Positions 10,501-19,844 of a stretch of DNA of 64,000 nucleotides are shown in pieces. Within the stretch, counting starts at the first letter, position 1. Each line of letters starts with the position of its first letter. The position numbers and the translations under genes are program-made. Origin of the DNA: Nigrospora sphaerica (taxonomy: Eukaryota > Ascomycota > Sordariomycetes > Amphisphaeriales > Apiosporaceae). Under the pieces are notes generated by a model. It was not told where the DNA came from and did not search any database. It saw only the letters and a program-made list of their open reading frames with translations. The stretch is from contig JAGVVL010000022.1 of NCBI GenBank assembly GCA_018287875.1, positions 248,001 to 312,000 on the forward strand, given 5' to 3'.

Positions 10501-10978
10501 GATCGAAGGGCGCACGGGCTGGGGGTACGTCATCTACCAGAACCAGCGCACGCTGCAATGCGACTCGGGACGGCTAGGACCTTCGGAGGTCTTCGATGCA
10601 GAGGCGGAAGGGGCCTTAGCAGGCTTGAAGGGCGCGTTCCGGCTCGGCCTGCAACGCTACCCCATACACATCTGCCTCGATAACACCTCAGTGGTGGCCT
10701 GCCTCCGGGGCAATCCCGCCGACAGCTCCCAAAAGGCCTTCATCCAGTTCCAAGCCCTGGCACGGACGGCAAGGGTCATGGTACACTGGGTCCCAGGACA
10801 CTCCAAGGTACAAGGAAACGAAGAAGCGGACCACCTCGCAAAGCTAGGAACCGAGATGACACCACCAGGCCCCGAACGGCCTCCGACGATCGCGTACGTA
10901 AAACGGACAACGAAGGAAGCCTCCAAGACTCTCTTCCAGCGCTGGTGGACTTCCGAAGGACCCAGACACAAACGCTGA
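7514..10978 (+). CDS. LINE-B ORF2: endonuclease, reverse transcriptase, RNase H
   Basis: 1154 aa. The N-terminal endonuclease spans about residues 20-250, with AYQNVARS, VTEPAW, VVGDFNA, DLAFSN and SDHSAL. The RT spans about residues 440-730, with KTSPGTDGLT, SWRPIALLSCLGK, TLDVQGAFDAV, GLPQGSPVSP and the catalytic YADD. The RNase H spans about residues 985-1115, with FSDGS, DAEAEGAL, CLDNTS and WVPGHSKVQGNEEADHLA, supplying all acidic residues. This is the domain order of the Tad group. The frame ends at a TGA (10,976-10,978), after which the same frame continues to 11,371. The enzyme domains are complete, so this copy could be close to active. Confidence 0.92.
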   Translation: MNYSIASRPRRQFRARGRSDKDRPLAIAYQNVARSRPSHEAFLELCASQKVDVVCVTEPAWGSDQHGPLAVTHAHYKLYSSVSHWTNKQDRPRAQMYVRKDGTLNAKQLICFPTKFTIWMVINGYTIMTMYRDRRNPQWHHELHRYTPPNRRFLVVGDFNAISSVWQFCTPNEENSAGRSTAAWAAAHSLSFIGEYARATHDRGNTLDLAFSNVPFASSIVDDALTAPSDHSALRVTLPIGGRIRVDHHRFTVPEDKIEAFKGLVTAGLKHAPRPRTKTPEEIDDVADFLVDTLKTAVRGAGKAPGPPGGSAPWWTEDCGIKHRLYKAAVRASSLAEAWAEKKAFRTAVRIAKRQYWRGLIDGATSDQNLYRIVAWHKLGTACGPPPLVVDGRTIDDAKEKCEVLGEKLLRRFSPTDDIVTDPLQVPVVPSRTIKWNDEITIEELELCTTGTKKTSPGTDGLTVRLLKAAWKAIGPVFAPLCQACLETGYHPRAFRLAEVVMLQKPGKTDYTTPKSWRPIALLSCLGKGLERLVARRMARISLRERILNHQQCGALPKRSATDLLACLIHDIEHALESERVFSVATLDVQGAFDAVQKNRLGLTLLRQGWPRNLVRWAISFCTDRSARVRLDGATSDCFHPECGLPQGSPVSPVLFMLSIADAFPKTGQSHFGYADDIAIGCEGPTHEATTKQLTELVGELLDWGLENKTVFDPDKAEAMHFTRRRPPSGQEDAGPTIEVQRHNFVIEPTNPNSDDKPVMRWLGVWFDSRLKFEKHAAIRAAKGLAVANHIRNLANTKYGPPSQQIRKAVSTVVLPTLLYAAEAWWPGKTKTPTSRLVNRPQTVSTGQQGNIDTLSKPWNAALRAILPVWKTTPNGTLPIEAGLPPIEVALEKARHRMAFRTVSVDTAHPLVPRLAQRLRQRGKSASGLQPVRTRLQRAYRMYGQPDRPILLLPRHLPGSLQPVADMAKKAKATAFKKWWQELSPTDVVVFSDGSQIEGRTGWGYVIYQNQRTLQCDSGRLGPSEVFDAEAEGALAGLKGAFRLGLQRYPIHICLDNTSVVACLRGNPADSSQKAFIQFQALARTARVMVHWVPGHSKVQGNEEADHLAKLGTEMTPPGPERPPTIAYVKRTTKEASKTLFQRWWTSEGPRHKR

Positions 10979-11371
10979 TCAGACCTTGAGGTGGCGGCTA
11001 CCGAACGCTGCCCAAAGTGGCTCGCAATGCCTCGAAGCATCCTACACCGGTTCCTCGCTGCTAGGTCTGGACACGGCGACTTTGAATGGTACCACAGGAA
11101 GTTCGGACACACGGAAGCTAGGGTCCTATGCTCGTGCGGCCGAAAGAAAACCCCTGAACACATGACACACTGCCGGAAAACAATGCGGCTTCGACACCTA
11201 TGGCCTCACTTCGGCCCCGATAGACCCCCAGCCACGCAGATGGACTCGATGACTTTCTGGAAACACCTACTAGTGTCACCGAAAGAGTTCGAGGCCTTTA
11301 TTCGTATAACGAAGTTCGACCTAATCTGCCCTAGCCTAGAGAGGCAGCGAGCCACCAACTCCGGCCTCTAG
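10979..11371 (+). pseudogene. LINE-B ORF2 C-terminal zinc-knuckle tail, cut off by TGA
   Basis: This is the direct in-frame continuation of ORF2 beyond the TGA at 10,976-10,978. It carries HRFLAARSGHGDF and a knuckle of the type C-x-C-x7-H-x3-C (CSCGRKKTPEHMTHC), the usual C-terminus of Tad-like ORF2. The single stop, perhaps from a CGA codon, separates this nucleic-acid-binding tail from the enzyme. Confidence 0.75.
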
Positions 11372-11548
11372 CCACCGACAACCGGGATAGCACACCTCGA
11401 AAGGGGTCTCTACTACACTCCCGTAACCCCTACAAACACGCTCGTTAAAGCATGAAGCATACCAACCCGCTACTCGGCGGCTAGGTATTGGCACGGGGAC
11501 GGCCCTCACGGATCGCCCCCCTCTGACACTCTCACCGGACACGACCAC

Positions 11549-11683
11549 AACTGGCGGTGGCAACGGGAACGGCCTGTACATAGAACGCCTACCTAGTGCA
11601 CGATACTGGAGGATAGACACGCTAGGCGGTATTAAACGGTCCCTAGCGCGCTATATACACTACGGGTGTGAAGGCCTAGCAAG
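11549..11683 (+). repeat. LINE-B 3' UTR segment, copy 1
   Basis: 135 bp within the LINE-B 3' UTR, repeated almost exactly at 11,730-11,863. It starts at AACTGGCGGTGGCAACGGGA and ends at GGCCTAGCAAG. The two copies differ by a few substitutions and small indels. Confidence 0.85.
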
Positions 11684-11729
11684 CCTATTAAATAGCGTTA
11701 AATATAACTAACTAACTAAGTACTGCGTG

Positions 11730-11863
11730 AACTGGCGGTGGCAACGGGAACGGCCTATACATAGAACGCCTACCCAGTGCACGATACTGGAGGATAGACA
11801 CGCTAGGCGTTATTAACGGTCTCTAGCGCGCTATATACACTACGGGTGTGAAGGCCTAGCAAG
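11730..11863 (+). repeat. LINE-B 3' UTR segment, copy 2, fused to LINE-A
   Basis: This is the second copy of the 135-bp segment. It ends in AAGG, which overlaps the first bases of the truncated LINE-A copy, so the join has about 4 bp of microhomology. Confidence 0.8.
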
Positions 11864-13597
11864 GCCGCTCCACGGAAACGGCCTTGCGGTTGCTAACGGA
11901 CCTAGTCCGCACAGCCTGGAAACATGGAGGTGCAGCAACCCTTCTATCGCTGGATATCTCAGGCGCTTTCGACTCCATCGACCATGGAAGGCTCCTCGCT
12001 AACCTGCAAGCGCTGAGGGTCCCTATATGGACTATTAGCTGGATCCGAAGCTTCCTATCTAACCGGTCCACGACGCTATTCTTCGACGGCCAGGAATCGG
12101 ACGAGATCCCAGTCCCGGCAGGCGTCCCGCAGGGCTCACCCCTATCGCCTATCCTCTTCTGCCTTTATACAGCTGGTCTCTATAAGGCTCTCCGCGCCGT
12201 ACCAGGAATAGCTACTATAGCCTTCGTAGACGACACGAACCTCGCGGGCTTCGGTTTAAACCCAGAGCAGACCTGCAAGCGGTTAGAAGCCGCTCACAGG
12301 GTCTGCAAAGAATGGGCAGTCAGCCACGGCATGACTTTCGCAGTCCAGAAATATCACCTAGTCCACTTCTCTCGAAGACGGAAAGGTCCGGACACGAAGA
12401 TAGCCTTAGAAGGTCACGAAATCGAACCAGAAGACTCCTGCCGCGTCCTTGGCATCCAGGTGGATAGACGTCTCCGCTGGGACGTCCATATCCAGTCGAT
12501 ATCGAAGAAGATGGCGACGCAGGTCTATGCCCTAGACCGGATAGCCTGCTCGACATGGGGCGCGTCCCTCCAGCGAGCCCGCCAAGTCTACACAGCCGCC
12601 GTACGGTCTGCTATAGGCTACGGAGCCTCAGAATGGCACCATCATATTCCGAAAAGCAGGGCTAAGACACTAGGTGACATTCAGACCGAGTGCCTCCGTA
12701 AGGTCACGGGGCCTTCAAGGCGACAGCAGCCACGACACTAGAAACAGAAGCCTACGTATCGCCCTTAGACGTATGGCTTAACAAAAGAGTGGCGGCTTCG
12801 GAAGAGAGGTTCCAACAGCCACGCATCGCTCGCTTATCCAAGTAAGATGCGACAACGCAGCCAGATGGATTCTAACAAGACCGACTCGCCGGCGCAGACC
12901 AAAAGGCCCCGACGCTCTCGATCGCAAGAGGTGGCTAGACGAATGGCTAGCTGGAGACTCAGCACATAAGGCTGAGGAGAGAGACTGGCTCCAGAGATGG
13001 CAACAGACACAGAAAAACCGAACAGTACGAGCCCCGGCAGCAACCAAGGTGCCGCCAGATAAGTACGTCCTTAAGCTCCATAAAGGACTTCACAAGGCAG
13101 AGAGCTCGACCCTCGTCCAAGCGAGGACCGGCAAGACTGGGCTGCGAGACTTCCTTTTTAAGCGCAGGGTTCCAGGCTTCGACAGCCCATGGTGTGACTG
13201 CGGTCAGGGTAGGGAGACCGTCCGGCATATCCTCGTTTTCTGCCCACGGGAAAGAGAAAGACGAGAGCATCTCGTCCAAGCTCTAGGAGGACCGGTAGAC
13301 ACGGACAGGATGCTCGACACCCCAGGAAAAGCAGGAATTATCGCGAGATGGCTACTCCGCTCCGAAAGGCTGGACATGTTCCAGCTAGCGAATCAACTTA
13401 TCAGCTAGGAAGCGGGCGCGCCGAGCCCGATCTCGGTATGGCAGGTCAAAGAGTAGATAGAAGCGGTACGACGCAGCGGAACCTAGGTTTTTCACCCGGC
13501 CGGACGTTAGCTCGGAACGGTTTTCCTAGGCTAAGATGCGCAGGGGGTCCTCATGGCCTGAACAGGTCGCTAGGTGTAAGAACAATAATAATAATAA
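11864..13597 (+). mobile_element. LINE-A second copy, 5'-truncated
   Basis: It matches LINE-A from 3669 to its 3' end, including the last 100 bp and the (TAA)n tail at 13,581-13,597. It starts inside the RT at GGCCGCTCCACGG, so it lacks the ribozyme. No target-site duplication was found, and the 5' junction abuts a LINE-B fragment. Confidence 0.85.
11866..13408 (+). pseudogene. Truncated RT of the second LINE-A copy
   Basis: It is open from RT motif A (SLDISGAFDSIDHG) through GVPQGSP and FVDD to about 12,712, where loss of a G from a short G run shifts the frame. At least one further indel lies between 12,720 and 12,850. The C-terminal part (13,049-13,408) with the CDCGQGRETVRHILVFC knuckle is intact in another frame. 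Compared with LINE-A it carries scattered, mostly silent substitutions. Confidence 0.8.
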
Positions 13598-13600
13598 GCC

Positions 13601-13664
13601 CAGTGGCAACCTGATGTTCGAACCGCATCCGTGGCTCCTCCGTGCGAGCCCGTTCTCGGTGAAA
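13601..13664 (+). repeat. Dispersed repeat R1, first part
   Basis: It matches 50,461-50,514 (around GTGGCAACCTGATGTTCGAAC). In the other copy this part is directly followed by sequence matching 13,988 onward. About 320 bp including the tRNA gene is therefore extra here or lost there. Nothing else is recognised between 13,665 and 13,894. Confidence 0.7.
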
Positions 13665-13894
13665 GTTTCGGGGCCAGTCTTAGCCGTTGTAGGTGGGTCG
13701 TACGTGCTTAAGCATGGTACGTCGAGGTCGTGAGACTTGGTGGGTTTGTCGAGGTCAATAGTGACCAGGTGAGTTGTGTCGTGTGAGCCTGTGCTCGAAG
13801 TCGAGGTCGGTGCCGACCATTGTAACTAAGTCCGCCAAGAAGGCTTAGTTATGATGGATGCAGTTTAGCGCCTTGCCCAGGGCCAAAAGATTTG

Positions 13895-13975
13895 TGGAGA
13901 AGCTGGGAATCGAACCCAAAACCTTTTCCATGCGAAGCATGCTAAGGAAATGTCATACCACTAGACCATATCCCC
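13895..13975 (-). tRNA. tRNA-Ala (AGC), with 9-nt intron
   Basis: On the minus strand the sequence begins GGGGATATGG and ends CTTCTCCA. The A box is TGGTCTAGTGGTATGA and the B box is GGTTCGATTCC. The T stem pairs fully. The anticodon arm pairs TTTCC with GGAAA around TTAGCA-T. Nine extra bases (13,931-13,939) sit at the canonical 37/38 intron position. A T4 Pol III terminator lies six bases downstream (AAAA at 13,886-13,889 on the plus strand). Two pairs of the acceptor stem (6-67 and 7-66) are mismatched, so a decayed gene remains possible. The identity Ala rests on the AGC anticodon. Confidence 0.7.
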
Positions 13976-13987
13976 TATTGTTGGTTT

Positions 13988-14398
13988 ATTCCCATCTATG
14001 GGTGAGATAGATTCTTAGGTTGATCACTGAGGTAATGACTGTTTAACGAGGAAATCCCTCTGACTTATATACCAAGTCATTCCCTCACTGATACTCTGGA
14101 TCTGTTGGATCTGTCCCAGATTCCCCAGGTCTGGTGTCACTGGATCTGTTGGATCTATCCCAGATCTTTGAGACCATCATGTCACTTCCTTCTTTTTTTT
14201 CTCTTTTTTTCCGAACAGGAAGTCTCTCTTGTCCTAGCAATGTTTCCCTTGCCTAGCAAATCGTTCCTTTCTAGGGGCTTTTCCCATTGTTGACTTCCTG
14301 TCGATTGTTTCCTTTGTGGCTGGAGAAGTCGTCGGTGGCTAGTGCAGTGCTCAGCCACCTTTCTTGGCTTGGGTTTCTTGGGGTCGTAACACAACGAC
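13988..14398 (+). repeat. Dispersed repeat R1, second part (LTR-like)
   Basis: It matches 50,518-50,689 and 57,184-57,367, which are the two halves of one copy split by copia-2. It contains TTATATACC and ends at GGGTCGTAACACAA. It may be a solo LTR or MITE of an unidentified family. It starts just upstream of the tRNA-Ala 5' end. Confidence 0.65.
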
Positions 14399-15787
14399 GG
14401 CGCCCCGCTGCACTTTCGTGCAATTTGTCTCTAGGTTGGCTCGACCTGGTTCAATTACACAAGAAAGATTTCCAGCAGCCGCAGTGTGGAGGCTGTGAAG
14501 TCCGACCTGGCCAGCCAGGCAAGGAGTGTGTAAGCTGTAGGTCAGAGGCAGCGAAGTGCTCGGAGTCTGGACCGCCCCAGTGGGTCTTACTTCATACAAA
14601 CTAACAGGGATTTTTTCCATTGACACTTCCCTGAGCGGACCTGTTCCGGACTGGGAAATGCTCGCTGATTCGTTAGGACTTAGGCCGGCTAGCAGACTAG
14701 AGCGAAGTCTCTAAAATGTCTAACTAGCGATTGTTTCCCGAGAGTTTGCGGCTAACTAAGGATTATGGGCCCTTTTAAGGTAAGCCACGCGCTATTCTAG
14801 ACCGCTGGTTCCCGATCCCTGGAACCCAAACCTTTCTCCCATGATTAAATCTTTGGTTCATGTGCCGTGTCCACGAACACTATATCTCTTTAGGTGCTGA
14901 TTGCCGGTTTTCAGCAAATCGCGGTAGGAAGCATGACGTATGTGTAACATTTCTAAATCTGGAGGATCGTCTGCCCATTTTGTCAAATCCTTCTAGTGTT
15001 GGCTACAGCAGTCATATCTTTCCATTTGTAAGTAAAGGAGTCACACCGGTGATCGGCCCAGCACGATTCAGCTATTTCTTTCCAGGAAAGCTCCGTTGCT
15101 AACATTACATCTAACATTTGTCTGATGCTGCATAGCTACGTAATATGTGCAAGCATTCACTTAAAAAGCCATCAATAGTAGGCATGCTGGTGTAAGCTAG
15201 TGGAACACCCGATGGGATAACCCAGGAACCCTTGTTTAAATTTTGCCCTGTGCCGGCCTTCTGAATTGGACTGGATGGTACGTAGGCCAATGTCATGATG
15301 CGAGAGGCCTTTATGGTATGAAACAACTACATCATGCATTGCTCTATGGAGGGGCTACCCTCCCTACTTGTTTTCCAAATAGCTACTTCTCTTATGCTGG
15401 ATAAGCTTTCTCCCCCCTGACTCGAAACACTGGTTGTAGAGGTTTTGCCACCTCCCGGGTAAATACTTTCAACCATATTCCCTGTAGACTGGGTAAGGGT
15501 TTGAAGAACTTAGCGTTCAATGAATCAATACCTTACACTCTTTGTTCCTAGAAACAGTGGCGTTCTCACAAGGATCCTCTCATACTACATTGTCATGAAT
15601 CAGTGCAAAGTCAATTTCTAATTAGTATATAGGCAAGCGAAACTGATTCGGCCAAGTGGGATTCGACAGCATGGGCTTTTCTCATACGGTATGAAATCAA
15701 TTGTGCCCAATTCACGACGTTAATTATCGACTACATTTTACTCTTAGTCGAGGTATTTTTCTTCGACCTTTCTACACGGCTTTCACC
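14399..15787. other. Intergenic, degenerate repeat near 14,750-14,970
   Basis: No gene is seen. 14,752-14,970 resembles the repeat at 29,971-30,370 and 49,923-50,335 in outline (TTATGG..CCTTTTAAGG.., CGCGCTAT, then GACGTATG), much diverged. 15,000-15,787 is the presumed upstream region of the RGS gene. I see no clear TATA box there. Confidence 0.35.
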
Positions 15788-16303
15788 ATGAATGGCGTTC
15801 TATCTCCTAATTTGAATGAGATTCTTCTTGGCAAGTCTTTGCTACCATGGACTGAAAATGAATTCGCAAACTTCCTTACCCAACACCACTGTGCTGAGAA
15901 CTTGGAGTTCATCAAAGATTCTGACTCCTATTTCTTTCTATACAACCAAACAGCTGCTCCACATCTTGACCAACAAAGCGAAAGCTGCCTTGCAGGATTA
16001 CACTGGGAGTGGCTGATGAGACTTTATGTGGTCATAGGAGCACCCAGACAACTCAATATCCCTGGTCCCGTACGAGAGAATCTACTCAATCTCCCACATC
16101 GAAACTTGCCACCAAACCCTTCCGAGCTTGACGAGACTCGCCAACTCTGTCTTAGCCATTTGGAAGAATCCCTTGCATCATTTTCGCAATCCATCGACTC
16201 AACTAAACTGGATGAATCATCCAGAAGTGAGGACACTGGAACAACTTCAAATTCATTGTTAACATATCTACGTGTACTCCTATGTTGTAACCAAGGCGCA
16301 TAG
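15788..16303 (+). CDS. RGS-domain protein (regulator of G-protein signalling)
   Basis: 171 aa from ATG 15,788, chosen for its CACCATGA context and because the upstream extension is not domain-like. Residues about 17-125 read as an RGS fold of the fungal type: LLPWTENEFANFLTQHHCAENLEF at the start, then WEWLMRLYVV and INIPGPVRENLL-like helices. RGS proteins speed GTP hydrolysis by G-alpha subunits. The C-terminus is Ser-rich and ends in a short hydrophobic, Cys-containing stretch (LRVLLCC). No intron is needed, although an unseen 3' exon is possible. It stands alone between repeats. Confidence 0.75.
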   Translation: MNGVLSPNLNEILLGKSLLPWTENEFANFLTQHHCAENLEFIKDSDSYFFLYNQTAAPHLDQQSESCLAGLHWEWLMRLYVVIGAPRQLNIPGPVRENLLNLPHRNLPPNPSELDETRQLCLSHLEESLASFSQSIDSTKLDESSRSEDTGTTSNSLLTYLRVLLCCNQGA

Positions 16304-16995
16304 CTCAAAATAAACCTGTCACTGTACTAGCATATGAAGCAAGCCAGTGAAACAAGCCTATTGACCGTCGTCGCCGCCGTAAAAACCGCCCTTCTTGTCC
16401 ATACTAGCAATACTCTTGGTATCGGGTGGAGCTGGGGGCAGAGGTTGGTGTGCCTGGGTCCGGGAGATTTTCGAACACCTTGCAAAATTTATACCATGTT
16501 TGAAATTGAACCGATCGATGTCATTGCTCCATGAATGTGGGTAACAACCCGATCTCTTCCAGGATAGAAAACGTACTATGTCTTTTATGATTCACGTCTA
16601 TGTATTGGGTGCCTGAAGGACGAACAGCAGTTTGCGGACTTTTGCTTATAGCGTGTGACACACTTGCAAATGGTACCTTGAGTGGCCGTCGAGTCGACAC
16701 GTTGTGTGAAGGGCTTCACTGGTTACAGTTTCAGTAGGTCAATGGCCGAGTTGTATTTATGCGAAAGATGAGGAAGGAAAGAATGAAACGTATGCAGGAG
16801 TCCTGCGGAGGAGATACACTGTCAGGCGCCAGGTTCCGGCTCGATAGGTATTCTACCACACCATTGCAGGGACCACACAACGGGCCGTGGCCCGCAACAA
16901 CACCATAAACAGCTCAGAGGATCCTATCACCAGGGGTCATCTCTGATAATTACCCAATAGTGAGCCTATTTCATCCAAATTGGGTGTGTGTGTGT
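16304..16995. other. Intergenic, no feature seen
   Basis: Only short random frames are present. No repeat or RNA gene is recognised. Confidence 0.4.
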
Positions 16996-17290
16996 TCAGA
17001 AGAGATGCTGGCGATATGTCAACGGTCCGAACAACTGGAAAGGCCCTTCGATATTGGCAAAACAAGACATATGACTGCGCTTCCAATCGTATATAGTGCT
17101 GCGCAAGGACTGGACCTTTGGACTCAATTTCATAAAGTGCACTGTCCAGTGTTCTCTGAGGGTACCGTTGTATTCGGTGGCCCTAAGCAAACGTTGTGGG
17201 CACGTACGGACCCTTGAGTGAGGCGGCGCGTATCCTAGACGTCCTTGTGTAAGGATCCAATCTTTTATATGGTGTTCCAGGCCGTGGAGA
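16996..17290 (-). pseudogene. Relic of a pogo/Fot-type transposase, N-terminal part
   Basis: The reading frame contains WILTQGRLGYAPPHSR, YDWKRSHMS and NIEGPFQLF. These line up with WVKTQAKLGSAPPRSR, YDWRRANAA and NIEEFFQRL of the transposase relic at 58,934-59,233. This is the CENP-B-like DNA-binding and linker region. The catalytic domain and inverted repeats are missing. Confidence 0.65.
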
Positions 17291-17753
17291 GGAGATGAAA
17301 ACCCCCAAAAGCCTCTCGGTGCGTTTCGAGCTTTAAGGTGCGACGGTTCAAGGTATCGCGTGGAACGAAATGCTTCTTGCAGCAGACCGCACGGACCTGC
17401 CATCTGATACTGCTTGCATAGCATCAAACATGCGTGACTCGTATCCAGATATGGGGGCGAAAGGGAGAAGGCGACAAAGAGGATGAACTAACTCCCACAG
17501 TTCTACGATGCGTGGTGGTTGGGATTTTTCCAGCTGAATCTATTCAGAGCGCCATACCTGAGATATCGAAATGAGGGTGCAGAAAGCAGCTGGCGTAAAC
17601 AATGGGAACGCTACTTAGGTGCTGGAGCACTAGAGGATGTCGTGGTTTTAGGTCAGTGAATTTATACATGTACTAGAGAATCATAATCCAGACGTTAAAC
17701 CAATCTTTTGTTGTATGATTCCATCATTGAGCAGGCCATTACGTTTTTGTTTT

Positions 17754-18470
17754 TCAAGACCGAGGATATTGAGACAAAAGCTGCTCCATGATGGCCATCT
17801 GTTCTCGCGTTTCCCACTGCTGTTCCTCCAGAAGTCTTATGTAACACAGGGCGTGTCTCATGATGTCCGCCTTTGTCATTCGAGTACAAATCCTCTGGTT
17901 CTCAGCGAACACCCAACTCGGTACTGCATCTTGCAATTCTGCCATACTCTCGCTGATAGACGTGCGGTAACGCTTCTCGACCGCACTGCGTATCTTTTGA
18001 CTGCTTGTGGAGTTGGCGCACTCAGAGTCACCCTCCATGGTCCTGCGAGGTATTGGCTGCGTCAGCAGCGACGATGAAGGCAAGCTTTTGGGCCAAGGCA
18101 ATTTTTCGGGCTTAATTGGGACGGTGTGGGTCTCAATCTTGAATACTGACGATTCCCTTGACTGGAACAGCTGGCTGGAAGAGTTGGACGAAGCGCCTAA
18201 ATGGTCAAGCCAAGGCTGATCCATCTGATCCACGCCACAGAGGCCTGATGGCGGCGATGGCTTCATATCAAATGATGTTGCAGTGTGGAATGCAGCCGAC
18301 GCAGGGAGTGACAAGTTGTTAGAAAGCACGGCATCGGTATCAAATGATGGCATGAACAAGTCTTCCTCGATACTTCCAAGAACATCTGGCGTTCCCAAAA
18401 ATCGATTTGGAATGAAATCATCGATCCAATCGTTGCTAGGGCCGCATGCGGTAGACTCGTGGGGTTCCAT
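17754..18470 (-). CDS. bHLH transcription factor (SREBP-like basic region)
   Basis: 238 aa, single exon. The basic region at residues 158-172 (RSAVEKRYRTSISESM) has the E-K-R-Y-R pattern of SREBP-type bHLH proteins, which bind E-box or sterol-type sites as dimers. Helix 2 is near residues 198-218 (TKADIMRHALCYIRLLEEQ). The loop is long. The first 150 residues are acidic and Ser/Pro-rich and could be an activation domain. No membrane segments follow, so it is not a membrane-bound SREBP. A TATATAAG on the minus strand lies about 115 bp upstream of the ATG. It is intact. Confidence 0.85.
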   Translation of the reverse strand: MEPHESTACGPSNDWIDDFIPNRFLGTPDVLGSIEEDLFMPSFDTDAVLSNNLSLPASAAFHTATSFDMKPSPPSGLCGVDQMDQPWLDHLGASSNSSSQLFQSRESSVFKIETHTVPIKPEKLPWPKSLPSSSLLTQPIPRRTMEGDSECANSTSSQKIRSAVEKRYRTSISESMAELQDAVPSWVFAENQRICTRMTKADIMRHALCYIRLLEEQQWETREQMAIMEQLLSQYPRS

Positions 18471-18581
18471 TAGGTTTTAAGGTTGAACAGAGAAGGAACA
18501 ATGTAGTAGGAAGCTGTAGTCATATGTTCAGTAACCAAGAAAAATAGGGATAGACTAGAATGTATAAAAACGATGTTGAAC

Positions 18582-18589
18582 TTATATAC
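18582..18589 (-). promoter_or_regulatory. TATA box of the bHLH gene
   Basis: TATATAAG on the minus strand, 112-119 bp upstream of the start at 18,470. The position suits a core promoter. Not otherwise supported. Confidence 0.45.
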
Positions 18590-18739
18590 GTATGGCATGT
18601 TCCTTCAACGACCTCGTCTTTGATGAATTTACACAGACTTAGAAAGATATAGTTTTAGGACTGAGAGCAGTCCACGCCAGTACCCGTTTCCAAGTGGCCA
18701 TCTTAGATGTGGGGCAAAATATCCATTACATAATTATGA

Positions 18740-19049
18740 GCAATATATGACATTGAAGGTGTCTTCATCGAGATCATGAGAATTTAGCGCTGTATTAACG
18801 ATGTACCAGTGTCGACGTGACTCCCGATGCAACTCACCAATATCAGGTTGAACCCAAAGGGCTAGAGCTTTTTGTGAAGGAGACCATTGGTTAGGTCTTA
18901 TCATTGACTAGTTGGTTTTGGTTGATTTAAGGTGTTGAGGATGGGTCATCGATCTATTAAGCTTAGAGGTGCGAGACAATGACTCACTGGCTTAGATGGC
19001 CACTGACTTGTAAGAGACGTGGAAACTTGCGCAGTGGAAGTATAAAGTA
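18740..19049 (+). repeat. Dispersed repeat R2, copy 1
   Basis: About 300 bp nearly identical to 57,364-57,666, with small indels (a GGAGA and a GATGG-like insertion here). It starts at TATATGACATTGAAGG and ends at GCGCAGTGGAAGTA. No coding potential is seen. The family is unknown. Confidence 0.75.
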
Positions 19050-19627
19050 CGTGTAATGGGTTGAATCCCTTCTAGGAAGGACTCAGCGAATACCCGTCGT
19101 ACGACCCACAGGATCCACAGAACTCTCTGGCATCATCACAAATCCACGACTAAGGACAGGAGGCATGTATATAGAGCGACGCCTTCGGGCGATGGACACA
19201 AGAGGAATCTCTCCAGACATCCGTTCTTGTACAGACAGACAATAGACGTCAGAGTGTGTCACTCTGTCTTGGCCACTTACAGTACGCTTCTGCTCTAAAG
19301 TACGTATCCTGCGAAGCCCAACAATATTGATGCAAAAGACCCGCGCAACCCGTTTACAAGACGATTGGACTTCGTCCCAATTTCCAAGTGATGTCGGTCC
19401 TCCTGTGGTATATGTTAGTTACCAACAAATACTATGAGGTACGTATATTCGTACTCCCCTCATCTAACCTCCTTCGGTTCGCCCTTAATTACTATATACC
19501 GACAACAGAACCTCATTAGTCATCCGGAAACAGACTCCTTTGTAAACTATAGGTGTGGGCGGTGGAATTGGGAGGGCTGCTGTTGGGAGGCATGACGTGC
19601 CTTGCGCCTCGGGGGTTGGGTGCGCCC

Positions 19628-19634
19628 ATAAAAA
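19628..19634 (+). promoter_or_regulatory. TATA-like element upstream of the small Cys-rich ORF
   Basis: ATAAAAA in CCCATAAAAACCGCC, about 210 bp before the ATG at 19,845. The stretch between is CA-rich (ATCAACAATATCACAACATC) like a fungal 5' leader. Confidence 0.35.
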
Positions 19635-19844
19635 CCGCCGAGTCCGCCTTTTCACCTCATCGATCCAATCTTTCTTGATTCGCCATCAACAATATCACAA
19701 CATCGAACTATTTCGTCTTCCTACTCCGCTACCTGGAATACCTCGGCGAGAAATATTCTGATCTGCTCTGCTCCATCCGAGCCACCCATCACAAGATCAG
19801 TTACACCGTCATCGTTACCACTACCAACAACACCCAACACAATA

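Larger units (their letters stand above)
5447..11720 (+). mobile_element. LINE-B, nearly complete Tad-like LINE
   Basis: ORF1 (gag) and ORF2 (endonuclease, RT, RNase H) overlap by 23 bp and are followed by a 3' UTR that ends near a short (TAAC)n tail at about 11,704-11,719. No frameshift interrupts either ORF. The only break I see is one in-frame TGA at 10,976-10,978. The 5' boundary is not fixed because I could not find a target-site duplication. A strong inverted repeat at 5447-5485 lies in the leader. Confidence 0.8.

Noticed and set aside
9523..10533. 336-aa open frame on the minus strand
   Set aside because: It is the mirror of LINE-B RT/RNase H coding sequence, has no family features, and is explained by codon bias of the sense gene.
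13601..13664. tRNA-like GTTCGAAC motif in repeat R1
   Set aside because: No cloverleaf can be formed around it. It repeats with R1 and is better treated as part of that repeat.
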